Source: Bin87 sp965204905 (lineage in GTDB: Bacteria > Chloroflexota > Dehalococcoidia > Lucifugimonadales > UBA3495). From it: a stretch of 64,000 nt of DNA. The stretch lies in NCBI GenBank assembly GCA_965204905.1, contig OZ242042.1:124001-188000 (forward strand). Direction: 5' to 3'. Of the stretch, positions 50,240 through 58,417 are shown one piece after another. Under the pieces are notes generated by a model. The model saw nothing but the letters and a program-made list of their open reading frames with translations. It was not told where the DNA came from and did not search any database. Both the position numbers and the translations under genes were made by a program. How positions within the stretch are numbered: the stretch's first letter is position 1; each line of letters opens with the position of its first letter.

Positions 50240-52369
50240 ATGATTTCAGAGCACACGGCGGAACCGGACTCACGGGCAACCACAACCACCCATTGCCCCT
50301 ACTGCGCCTTTCAGTGCGGCATGGACCTGGCAGGTACGCCGGACGATCTGCGCATCACCGGCTCCGCTTCCTTCCCGGTGAACAAGGGCGCGCTCTGCAT
50401 CAAGGGCTGGACCGCCGGCGCGGCGCTGGCGCACCCCGAACGCCTGCGGACGCCCCTGATGCGCGGCTCCGGCGGCGAACTGTATCCGGCAAGCTGGGAA
50501 GCAGCCCTGGAGCGTACCGCCCAAGCCTTCCGTGACACGCGGGCGCGCTACGGGCCGCAAGCGGTCGGCATCTTCGGCGGCGGGTCGCTGACCAACGAGA
50601 AGAGCTACCTGCTGGGCAAATTCGCCCGGGTCGCATTGCAGACGCCCAACATCGACTACAACGGGCGGTTCTGCATGTCCTCGGCGGCGGCGGCCAGCAT
50701 ACGCGCGCTGGGCATCGACCGCGGGCTGCCCTTCCCGCTGGAGGACATCGCCGGCGCGGAAGTGGTCCTGATGCTGGGCAGCAACTCCGCCGAAACCATG
50801 CCGCCTATCATGCAGTACTTCGAGGCGCAGCGGGAAAACGGCGGCAAGCTCATCGTCGCCGACCCGCGCCTGACCCCCACCGCGCAGCGCGCCGACCTGC
50901 ACCTGCGCCTGATTCCCGGAACGGACGCCGCCCTTGCCAACGGCCTGCTGCACATCCTGGTGCGCGACGGCTTAATCGACGCGGACTACATCGCGGAGCG
51001 CACCGAGGGGTTCGAGCAGGTGCGCAACCTCGTAGCCACCTACTGGCCGGAACGGGTCGAACGCATCACCGGCGTGCCGGAGGCGCAACTGCTGCGGGCC
51101 GCGCGGATGCTCGGGTCGGCGTCGTCAGCCATGATCCTCACGGGGCGCGGCACGGAGCAGCAATCTCAGGGCGTCAACAACGTCCTGTCGTTCATCAACG
51201 TCGCGCTGGCCTTGGGACTGATCGGCAAGTTCAACAGCGGGTACGGCTGCCTCACCGGGCAGGGCAACGGCCAGGGCGGACGCGAGCACGGCCAGAAGGC
51301 CGACCAACTACCCGGCTATCGCCTGATTACTGACTCGGCGGCTCGTCGCCACGTCGCCGGAGTTTGGGGAGTAGCCGAGGAATCGCTGCCGGGGCCGGGC
51401 AAGTCGGCCTACGAGCTACTGGACAGCCTGGGCCGCCCGGACTCCGATGGATCAAGCGGTGTGCGCGCCCTGCTGGTAATGGGCTCCAACGTAGTGGTGT
51501 CCGCTCCTAACGTCATCAACGTGGCAGAGCGGTTGCAGTCGCTGGACTTCCTGGTGGTGTCCGACTTTTTCCTGTCTGAAACGGCGGCGCTGGCCGACGT
51601 CGTGCTGCCGTCGGCGCAGTGGGCGGAGGAGGAGGGGACGATGACCAACCTGGAGGGCCGCGTGATTCGCCGGCGTCGGGCGTTCGCGCCGCCGGCCGGA
51701 GTGCAGGACGACGTAACCACCATCTGCAAGCTGGCCTGGCTGCTGGGCAAGGGCAGCCACTTCGACTACGCCGACACCGCCGAGATATTCGCCGAATTGG
51801 GCCGCGCCTCGTCCGGCGGGCCGGCGGACTATTCCGGCATCACCTACGACAAGATTGAGGCCAACAGTGGAGTCTTCTGGCCGTGCCCAGAGTCGGATCA
51901 CTCCGGCACGCCCCGCATGTTCACGGACGGATTCCCGACGGCCAGCGGCAAGGCGCGGTTCCACGTAGTACGCCACGCAGCGCCTGCCGAGGAACCCGAC
52001 GCCGAATACCCGCTCTATCTGACCACGGGCCGCAACCTGTCGCAGTACCAGTCCGGCACGCAGACGCGGCGCATCGCGGAACTGAGCGAGATGACGCGGT
52101 CGCCCCTGGCCGAAATGCACCCGCTCACCGCGCAGCGTTATGGCGTTGGCGACGGCGATCCGGTGCGGGTTAGCACCCGGCGCGGCGCAGCAGATTTCAC
52201 GGTGAAGATCACGCGCAACATCCGCGAGGACACTATCTTCGCGCCCTTCCACTGGGGCGGGATGCAGGCGGTGAACCGGCTGACCAATCCGGCGCTCGAC
52301 CCCACCAGCCGTATGCCGGAGTTCAAAATTTGCGCGGCGCGGATTGAAAGCACGGAGGGCGCGAAATGA
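50240..52369 (+). CDS. Assimilatory nitrate reductase catalytic subunit (molybdopterin)
   Basis: 709 aa. N-terminal 4Fe-4S site CPYCAFQC with C53 in GALCIKGW (CX2CX3CX26C), then the molybdopterin domains. NGRFCMSSAAAAS places Cys145 as molybdenum ligand, as in cytoplasmic NarB/NasA enzymes. No Tat leader, so cytoplasmic. It reduces nitrate to nitrite. ATGA overlap leads into the NirB-like gene. The 184 bp upstream are AT-rich for this region and contain several GTAAC motifs, which may be regulatory. Confidence 0.95.
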   Translation: MISEHTAEPDSRATTTTHCPYCAFQCGMDLAGTPDDLRITGSASFPVNKGALCIKGWTAGAALAHPERLRTPLMRGSGGELYPASWEAALERTAQAFRDTRARYGPQAVGIFGGGSLTNEKSYLLGKFARVALQTPNIDYNGRFCMSSAAAASIRALGIDRGLPFPLEDIAGAEVVLMLGSNSAETMPPIMQYFEAQRENGGKLIVADPRLTPTAQRADLHLRLIPGTDAALANGLLHILVRDGLIDADYIAERTEGFEQVRNLVATYWPERVERITGVPEAQLLRAARMLGSASSAMILTGRGTEQQSQGVNNVLSFINVALALGLIGKFNSGYGCLTGQGNGQGGREHGQKADQLPGYRLITDSAARRHVAGVWGVAEESLPGPGKSAYELLDSLGRPDSDGSSGVRALLVMGSNVVVSAPNVINVAERLQSLDFLVVSDFFLSETAALADVVLPSAQWAEEEGTMTNLEGRVIRRRRAFAPPAGVQDDVTTICKLAWLLGKGSHFDYADTAEIFAELGRASSGGPADYSGITYDKIEANSGVFWPCPESDHSGTPRMFTDGFPTASGKARFHVVRHAAPAEEPDAEYPLYLTTGRNLSQYQSGTQTRRIAELSEMTRSPLAEMHPLTAQRYGVGDGDPVRVSTRRGAADFTVKITRNIREDTIFAPFHWGGMQAVNRLTNPALDPTSRMPEFKICAARIESTEGAK

Positions 52370-53829
52370 CCGACAAGCAGAAACTGGTAGTCATTGGCAA
52401 CGGCATGGCCGGCGCCCGTTTCGTCGAGGAAATGGTCGCGCTGGGCGGCCAGGAGCAATACGACATCACCGTCATCGGCGAGGAGGAGTGCGGCAACTAC
52501 AACCGCATCCTGCTGTCCGGCGTGCTGTCGGGCTCCCACAACCCCGACGACATATTCATCAATCCGGTGGACTGGTACGCCGCCAACGGCGTGGAACTGC
52601 ACACCGGCGTCCGCGTCATCGGCATCGACCGCAAGGGCAAGATGGCTTACGGAGCCGGCGGAGTGCTGATGCCCTACGACAAGCTGGTTATCGCCACCGG
52701 CAGCAGCCCTTTCGTGCCGCCCATGGACGGATTGATCACCGATGAGGGCGCGTACCAGAAGGGCGCGTTCGTCTTCCGGACTCTGGAAGACTGCAAAGCG
52801 ATTATCGACTACGCGGCTTCGGGCGCGCAGTCGGTGGCCGTCATCGGCGGCGGCCTGCTGGGACTAGAGGCAGCCCGGGGCCTGCTCAACCGCGGCATGG
52901 ACGTACACGTCGTCCATCTCATGGCTTGGCTGATGGACCAGCAACTTGACCCGAAGTCCGGCGAGTTGCTGATGCGCAGCCTGGAAGGGCCCGGCGTGCA
53001 GTTCTACCTGGAAAAGCTGACCACGGCCGTCCTGGGCGACGACCGCGTTGCCGGCCTGGAGTTCAAGGACGGCACGACGCTGGACTGCGACATGGTGGTG
53101 ATTTCCGCCGGCATCCGGCCCAACGTTGACCTGGCGCGGATGGCCGGCCTCCACGTCCGGCGGGGCATCCTGGTGAACGACAGCCTGGCCTGCCGCAACG
53201 ACCAGAACATCTACGCCATCGGCGAGTGCGCCGAGCACCGCAGCCAGACCTACGGACTGGTGGCCCCGCTGTGGGACCAGGCGCGGGTGCTGGCGGAGCG
53301 CCTGGCCGGACGCAACGCCGAAGCTTCCTACACCGGCTCGCGCGTCGCCACCAAGCTGAAGGTCATGGACGTGGAGCTTGCCGTCGCCGGCGACAAGGAC
53401 GCGCTCACCGAGGACGACGAGGTGGTCACCTACGTGGAACCCAACCGCCACGTGTACAAGAAGGTCATCGTGCGCGAGGGCAAGGTAACGGGGGCCATCC
53501 TGCTGGGCGACGGGTCAGCCGCGCCGCGGATTTTGCAGGCGTTTGACCGGCAGGAAGCGCTGCCGGAGAACCGTTCCGAGTTGCTGTTCCCGATGGCCGG
53601 CGACGGCGGACTGCCCGTGAAGGTTGAGGACCTGCCCGACGCCGTCCGCATCTGCGACTGCAACGGCGTAACCAAGGGCCGCATCATGGCCGCCGCCGAG
53701 GATGGCTGCGGCAGCCTGAAAGCGGTGTGCGACGCGACGCGAGCCGGCTCCGGCTGCGGTTCCTGCAAACCCCAGGTGCAGGCGGTACTGGATCTGATCG
53801 GCGGACCCAAACTGGAGATGACAAAATGA
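52366..53829 (+). CDS. NAD(P)H-FAD oxidoreductase, NirB-like without siroheme domain
   Basis: 487 aa. KLVVIGNGMAGARFVEEM gives FAD binding and AVIGGGLLGLEAARGLLNRGMDVHVVH the NAD binding site, as in the N-terminal half of NirB. ICDCNGVTKG and GSGCGSCKPQV near the C end form a BFD-like [2Fe-2S] domain. The siroheme/4Fe-4S half of nitrite reductase is missing. In this context it is the likely electron donor for the nitrate reductase, like NasB-type subunits. ATGA overlaps on both sides. Confidence 0.92.
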   Translation: MTDKQKLVVIGNGMAGARFVEEMVALGGQEQYDITVIGEEECGNYNRILLSGVLSGSHNPDDIFINPVDWYAANGVELHTGVRVIGIDRKGKMAYGAGGVLMPYDKLVIATGSSPFVPPMDGLITDEGAYQKGAFVFRTLEDCKAIIDYAASGAQSVAVIGGGLLGLEAARGLLNRGMDVHVVHLMAWLMDQQLDPKSGELLMRSLEGPGVQFYLEKLTTAVLGDDRVAGLEFKDGTTLDCDMVVISAGIRPNVDLARMAGLHVRRGILVNDSLACRNDQNIYAIGECAEHRSQTYGLVAPLWDQARVLAERLAGRNAEASYTGSRVATKLKVMDVELAVAGDKDALTEDDEVVTYVEPNRHVYKKVIVREGKVTGAILLGDGSAAPRILQAFDRQEALPENRSELLFPMAGDGGLPVKVEDLPDAVRICDCNGVTKGRIMAAAEDGCGSLKAVCDATRAGSGCGSCKPQVQAVLDLIGGPKLEMTK

Positions 53830-55208
53830 GCGCATTAGGCTCCGCACACCATGGCGCGCTTTCCGCTTTGGAAAGCGGCAAAGCCACCGGCATCAAGCTG
53901 TTCAGCCTGGCGACGCCGCAGATGCGGACGTTCCACCTGACCTGGTTCGCGTTCTTCCTGTGCTTCTTCGGCTGGTTCGGCATCGCACCGCTGATGGCGG
54001 TGGTGCGAGAGGACCTGTTGCTCACCAAGGCCCAGATCGGCAACACCATCATCGCGTCGGTGGCAATCACCATCGTGGCGCGCCTCGTCATCGGCTGGCT
54101 GTGCGACCGCATCGGGCCGCGCCTGGCCTACAGCGGCCTGCTGGTGCTGGGTTCCATCCCGGTGATGTGCATTGGCTTGGCGAACAGCTACGAGACGTTC
54201 CTGCTGTTCCGTCTGGCTATCGGCGTCATCGGCGCGTCCTTCGTCATAACCCAATACCACACGTCGGTGATGTTCGCCCCCAACGTGGTGGGCACGGCCA
54301 ACGCGACCACCGCCGGCTGGGGCAACCTGGGCGGCGGCGTGACGCAAGCGGTGATGCCTTTCGTGCTTACGCTGGTGCTCATGTTCGGCGTCGGCGAAGT
54401 CTGGGGCTGGCGCGTCGCCATGGTGATACCGGGCGCGGCCCTGCTGCTCATGGGCATCGCATACTTCTTCCTCACCCAGGACAACCCCGCCGGCAATTAC
54501 AAGGATCTGCGGGCGCGGGGCATGATGCCGTCGGCGGCCCAGGTCAAAGGTTCCTTCTGGGAAGCGGCCCGGGACTACCGCGTGTGGGCGCTGTTCGTCA
54601 TCTACGGTGCCTGCTTCGGCGTCGAGTTGACCATCAACAACATCGCCGCGCTGTACTACTACGACCGCTTTGAGTTGAACCTGGCCACCGCCGGCATCAT
54701 CGCCGGCACGTTCGGGCTGATGAACATCTTCGCCCGCACGCTGGGCGGCATTTTCGGCGACAAAATGGGCATCAAGTTTGGGCTAAAGGGCCGCGTGATG
54801 TTCCTGGGAGCCGTCCTGCTGGTGGAAGGATTGGCTCTGATCCTGTTCGCGCAGATGGCGACGCTGTTCCTGGCCGTGGGCGCGATGATCGTCTTCAGTC
54901 TGTTCGTGCAGATGTCGGAGGGCGCGACTTTCTCGGTGGTTCCGTTCATCAACCGCAAGGCGCTGGGTTCGGTAGCCGGCATCGTGGGCGCAGGCGGCAA
55001 CGCCGGCGCGGTGTGCTTCGGATTCCTGTTCCGCGCGGAGAGCCTGACCTACACGGACGCGCTGATGATAGTAGGCGTAGTGGTGCTAATAGCGTCGGCG
55101 CTGGTGTTCGTAGTACGATTCTCGCCGGAAACCGAGCGTGCCGAACGCACCGCGTTGAACAACGCCCTGGCCGCCCGCAGCGCAGCAATGCCGGCGGCAG
55201 CGGACTAG
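53826..55208 (+). CDS. Nitrate/nitrite transporter (NarK/NasA, MFS)
   Basis: 460 aa from MSALGSAHHG. Twelve membrane helices; GWGNLGGGVTQ (about residues 160-170) is the nitrate signature in helix 5, and a second Gly-rich element, GAGGNAGAVCFGF, lies in helix 11. It imports nitrate for the enzymes encoded upstream, last gene of the operon. A family A hairpin follows 29 bp later and may end the transcript. Confidence 0.95.
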   Translation: MSALGSAHHGALSALESGKATGIKLFSLATPQMRTFHLTWFAFFLCFFGWFGIAPLMAVVREDLLLTKAQIGNTIIASVAITIVARLVIGWLCDRIGPRLAYSGLLVLGSIPVMCIGLANSYETFLLFRLAIGVIGASFVITQYHTSVMFAPNVVGTANATTAGWGNLGGGVTQAVMPFVLTLVLMFGVGEVWGWRVAMVIPGAALLLMGIAYFFLTQDNPAGNYKDLRARGMMPSAAQVKGSFWEAARDYRVWALFVIYGACFGVELTINNIAALYYYDRFELNLATAGIIAGTFGLMNIFARTLGGIFGDKMGIKFGLKGRVMFLGAVLLVEGLALILFAQMATLFLAVGAMIVFSLFVQMSEGATFSVVPFINRKALGSVAGIVGAGGNAGAVCFGFLFRAESLTYTDALMIVGVVVLIASALVFVVRFSPETERAERTALNNALAARSAAMPAAAD

Positions 55209-55236
55209 GTGGCTTGTGGAACGGGCAGATTCAAGG

Positions 55237-55265
55237 GTAGGGGCGGGTTTCAAACCCGCCCCTAC
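55237..55265. repeat. Palindromic repeat, family A
   Basis: GGGGCGGGTTTCAAACCCGCCCC core with perfect 14-base arms, between convergent narK and the PIN-domain gene. Its outer TAG/CTA supplies the stop codon of the PIN-domain gene. Confidence 0.9.
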
Positions 55266-55669
55266 CCGATTACGTTGAAAGGGTGGTATTGGTAACCCCG
55301 CCGAATGCGATAGACTGTGAAGTCGCTGTCCAGGGTGAAAATCGTCCGTAGATTATAGTTTTCGGCCATGGCAACCAGGGAGGCATCGGCAAAATCCATA
55401 GGCATACGGATGTACTCCACCATAAGCTCAAGAGCCCGGGCAAGCATCCGTCCATCGAAAAAGAACACCCGTATCCTGTTGGTGACAAAATCGATGAGCG
55501 CCTGAAATCCGGCGCTCCCAGGACGCAAAAAGTGGAAAGCCTCGGTGAGTGCGGGCAGCGTCGTAACCATTGGTTCCCTGATCGCCGTCAAAATCTGGCG
55601 ACATCTGCCGTGGGCATCGTCGGACGGGTCAAACAAAGCAACGAGCGGGCCGGCGTCAGTGAGTATCAT
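55262..55669 (-). CDS. PIN domain toxin (VapC-like)
   Basis: 135 aa from MILTDAGPLV. Asp5, E (TLPALTEAFHF), DFADASLVAMAE and TLDSDF supply the PIN-domain acidic residues of a ribonuclease. It overlaps the ribbon-helix-helix-like antitoxin gene by 14 bp, the usual VapBC layout. Its stop codon lies in the palindromic repeat, so insertion of the repeat may have trimmed the C end. Confidence 0.9.
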   Translation of the reverse strand: MILTDAGPLVALFDPSDDAHGRCRQILTAIREPMVTTLPALTEAFHFLRPGSAGFQALIDFVTNRIRVFFFDGRMLARALELMVEYIRMPMDFADASLVAMAENYNLRTIFTLDSDFTVYRIRRGYQYHPFNVIG

Positions 55670-55949
55670 CCCTCTTGGCCTGATGCTTCTCTCGGATAAT
55701 TTTCGGGAGAAGCTCCTCCATGCGCTCCGCTGGGCCGTAGGAATAACCCCCGGGACCCAAGTCGAGCTTACGAAAGTATTCGTAGGGGTTTGACATCGCT
55801 TCCCAGTCGGTAGTCCCGGCGCCGATGGCGTCGGCGTACATGCCGAGGCACTGGTTGACGATTTCCGAAACCGAAAGCCCGGTAATTTTCTGTAAATCAG
55901 CCAACTTCGCTTCGTTCGCGTCGTCAATTTCAACCATTCTCTTACCCAT
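55656..55949 (-). CDS. VapB-like antitoxin (ribbon-helix-helix)
   Basis: 97 aa from MGKRMVEIDD, with GGGAG upstream. MVEIDDANEAKLADLQKITGLSVSEIVNQCLG matches the beta-strand/two-helix DNA-binding fold (residues 5-37); the rest is a flexible tail that would wrap the toxin. First gene of the pair. Confidence 0.82.
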   Translation of the reverse strand: MGKRMVEIDDANEAKLADLQKITGLSVSEIVNQCLGMYADAIGAGTTDWEAMSNPYEYFRKLDLGPGGYSYGPAERMEELLPKIIREKHQAKRDDTH

Positions 55950-56067
55950 GACCGTCAACTCCCAACCTGTTCTAAGTCAATCGTAAGTCAGCCAACGCCG
56001 GCGGTCAATTGCCCGGCGCAGGTGCTATGATGGCCGCATCCGAAACGGAAACCGGAGGTTCGAGCAA

Positions 56068-56445
56068 ATGCAGGTAGTCAGGATTTACACGGGCGAGGAC
56101 GGCGAATCGCATATCGAGGACATGGACCTCCCCTTCGAGCAGATGGGCCACGCCCTGCGCACCGCCATGCAGGATGCCATCGGCGTGCAGTTCAGCAGTC
56201 TCAAGCCCACCCAACTGGTGGACTTCCACACCGCCCCGCGCCGCCAGTACGTCATCACACTGCAAGGACAAGTGGAGATCGGCCTCGGCGACGGCTCCAA
56301 GCGCATCTTCAACGTTGGCGACATCGAGCTGTGCGAAGACCTGACGGGTCGCGGCCACACCACCCGCAGCGTCGGCGACGTTGACCGCGTGAGCGTCCAG
56401 ATCCCGCTGACCGACCAGACGCCCGGCGGCAGGCTTGGCGTGTAG
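56068..56445 (+). CDS. Cupin domain protein
   Basis: 125 aa with ACCGGAGG before the ATG. FHTAPRRQYVITLQGQVEIGLGDGSKRIFNVGDIELCEDLTGRGHTTR, read in pieces, shows cupin motif 1 without the usual His pair and motif 2 with one His. A metal site is therefore incomplete. Common in SAR202-like genomes as a small dioxygenase-like or binding protein. A TATGAT lies 40 bp upstream as possible -10. Confidence 0.87.
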   Translation: MQVVRIYTGEDGESHIEDMDLPFEQMGHALRTAMQDAIGVQFSSLKPTQLVDFHTAPRRQYVITLQGQVEIGLGDGSKRIFNVGDIELCEDLTGRGHTTRSVGDVDRVSVQIPLTDQTPGGRLGV

Positions 56446-56457
56446 TCGCCGCGACAC

Positions 56458-56527
56458 GTAGGGGCAAAACCCTTGTGGTTGCCCTGGCATTTGTCCGGAA
56501 CGGGGCGCCCACGAGGGACGCCCCTAC
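56458..56527. repeat. Two head-to-head family B repeats
   Basis: GTAGGGGCAAAACCCTTGTGGTTGCCC at 56458-56485 and GGGGCGCCCACGAGGGACGCCCC at 56502-56524, in opposite orientation, upstream of the hydrolase gene. Confidence 0.75.
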
Positions 56528-56554
56528 AAAGCAACGGTTTAATCAGGAGACACC

Positions 56555-57385
56555 ATGCCCATAGCGTCCCTTGCCGACAACCTGGAAATGTACTACGACG
56601 ACGATAACTTCACCGACCCGTGGCGCGACCCGGCGACGGTGGAGACCATCGTGCTGCACCACGGCAACGCCAAGAGCGGCCGGCTGTGGTACGCCTGGCC
56701 GCCCCTGCTGGCCCGCCAGTACCGGGTGATCCGCGTGGACGCGCGGGGATTCGGACGCTCCACGGTGCCGGCGCCGGGCAGCTACGACTGGTCGCTGGAA
56801 GGCTTCACCGCCGACCTGCGCAACCTGCTCGACTACCTGGAGGTGGACCAGGCGCACCTGATCGGCGAGACCATCGGCGGCACCATCGCGTTGCAGTTCG
56901 CCTACCAGTACCCCGAACGTCTGCACACCGTAACCACCTGCACGTCCCCCTACAACTTCACCGGCGTGGACACCTACCAGAACTACTACCGGCTGGTGCA
57001 GGAGGAAGGCACTGAGGGCTGGGCCCGGGCCACCGGAGGCCGCCGTGTCAGCGCCGACGCCGCGCCCGAGCATCACGAGTGGTACATCCAGCAGATGGGA
57101 CAAACTTCCCGCCACGTCGTGCTGGAGACCCTGGCCTACCTGGCGACGCAGAACCTCACCGACCGCCTGCCGTCCATCCAAACGCCCGCGCTGGCGATGG
57201 TGGGCGAACTCAGCGAGGGCGACATACCCGACCGCGCCCAGGGTCAGGCCGACCTCATGCCCAACTGCACGCTGGCCCGCATCCCCGGCGCCGGCGGCTA
57301 TGTGCAACACTCGGCGCCGGAGCAGTGCGTGTTAGCGTGGCAGGAGTTCGTGGGAACGGTGCATCCTTCGACCAGCTCAGGATGA
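56555..57385 (+). CDS. Alpha/beta hydrolase fold protein lacking the catalytic triad
   Basis: 276 aa with AATCAGGAGA upstream. The fold is clear (TIVLHHGNAKSGRLW, VIRVDARGFGRS, LRNLLDYLEVDQAHLIG). The nucleophile elbow reads GETIGG, with Thr106 in the Ser place, and where AGH is expected near the C end it reads AGGYVQHS. No clear acid. So ordinary ester hydrolysis is unlikely; it could be a decarboxylase, a binding protein or a degenerate enzyme. The last seven residues, HPSTSSG, come from a family D repeat. Confidence 0.88.
   Translation: MPIASLADNLEMYYDDDNFTDPWRDPATVETIVLHHGNAKSGRLWYAWPPLLARQYRVIRVDARGFGRSTVPAPGSYDWSLEGFTADLRNLLDYLEVDQAHLIGETIGGTIALQFAYQYPERLHTVTTCTSPYNFTGVDTYQNYYRLVQEEGTEGWARATGGRRVSADAAPEHHEWYIQQMGQTSRHVVLETLAYLATQNLTDRLPSIQTPALAMVGELSEGDIPDRAQGQADLMPNCTLARIPGAGGYVQHSAPEQCVLAWQEFVGTVHPSTSSG
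57363..57385. repeat. Repeat, family D (CCTTCGACCAGCTCAGGATGA)
   Basis: Forms the 3' end and stop codon of the hydrolase gene. The reverse-complement form TCGTCCTGAGCCTGTCGAAGG is inside the methyltransferase gene at 59440. Confidence 0.8.
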
Positions 57386-57407
57386 GCGGCCTGGGCTCTC
57401 TCGATGT

Positions 57408-57497
57408 CATTGCGAGCGAAGCGCGGCAATCTCGCCGAGGCAAGAGTCCCTGTTGCAGCGACGGGATTGCCAAGTCGCTTCGCTCCTCGCAATGACA
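57408..57497. repeat. Repeat, family F, long inverted dyad
   Basis: TCATTGCGAGCGAAGCG at one end and CGCTTCGCTCCTCGCAATGACA at the other, read as shorter pieces, enclose about 50 bp, like a small MITE. It lies between convergent genes. Confidence 0.75.
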
Positions 57498-57548
57498 TAG
57501 CAGTTGAGCGTCAGGTGTGTCGCAGCAGTAACGCACCGGAGCGGCGGA

Positions 57549-58325
57549 TTAAAACAGCGATTTCGACTGCCCGCCGTCCACGTTGATGCACGCGCCCGTG
57601 ATCAGGTTGGCGCGGTCAGACGCGAGGAACGCCACCGTTTCGCCGATGGGCTCCGGCCAGCCGAACTTGCCCATGGGCAGGTTGCGGTCGATGAAGTCCG
57701 CCACCACCTCGGGAGTGTTGTTCTGCTGGAAGCGGTCCCAACTGCTGCCGGGAAAGTCGATGCTGCCCGGCGCGACACAGTTCACCAGCACGCCGGTCTG
57801 CGCCAACTGCAAAGCCAGGTGCTTGGAAAACGCGATCATCCCCGCCTTGCCCGTCATGTAATCGACGGACCCGCCATGCTCTCGCCCGTAGATCGACGCG
57901 ATGTTGATGACGCGGCCCCAGCCCTGCGCCTGCATGTGCGGCAGCGCCAGCTTGGTCATCCGCACCGCCGAGATCAGGTTGACCTCCAGCCCCTCCATAA
58001 ACAATTCCATTGGCGTCTCGTCGAACAGGACCGAACCGCGCCGTCCGCCCACGTTGTTCACCAGGATGTCGGGCGCGCCCAGAGCGTCGGTCGTTTCCTG
58101 CAAAAAGCGGGCCGCGTCATCCTGATTAGTGACGTCGGCCTGGCTGCCGCTGGCCTTGATTCCCAGGCCCTGGAGTTCCGCCACCGTCTGGTTCACCTGG
58201 TCGCCGTCGCGTCCGCAGATACCCACGGCGCAGCCTTCGCGGCCCAGCGCCAGGGCGCACTGACGGCCCAAGCCACGGCTACCGCCGGTGATGATTGCTA
58301 TCCTTCCGTTGAGGGTCAAATCCAT
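57549..58325 (-). CDS. SDR family oxidoreductase
   Basis: 258 aa. GGSRGLGRQCA, NNVGG, the catalytic Ser in NIASIYG and YMTGK (Tyr and Lys with correct spacing) are all present, so it should be active with NAD(P)H. Convergent with the hydrolase gene. The catalytic site is canonical, in contrast to the SDR at 3.2 kb. A minus-strand TATAAT lies about 40 bp upstream. Substrate unknown. Confidence 0.93.
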   Translation of the reverse strand: MDLTLNGRIAIITGGSRGLGRQCALALGREGCAVGICGRDGDQVNQTVAELQGLGIKASGSQADVTNQDDAARFLQETTDALGAPDILVNNVGGRRGSVLFDETPMELFMEGLEVNLISAVRMTKLALPHMQAQGWGRVINIASIYGREHGGSVDYMTGKAGMIAFSKHLALQLAQTGVLVNCVAPGSIDFPGSSWDRFQQNNTPEVVADFIDRNLPMGKFGWPEPIGETVAFLASDRANLITGACINVDGGQSKSLF

Positions 58326-58417
58326 TGGATTGCCTCCATTCGTTGCATTTTGGGATGCAGCGATTATAGCGGGTAATTTTGCTATGATGCTTGAACCCGC
58401 CCACCCGGACGCCGCTA

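Noticed and set aside
57408..57497. CRISPR-like repeat
   Set aside because: A single inverted dyad without evenly spaced direct repeats or cas genes; no CRISPR array was seen in the window.
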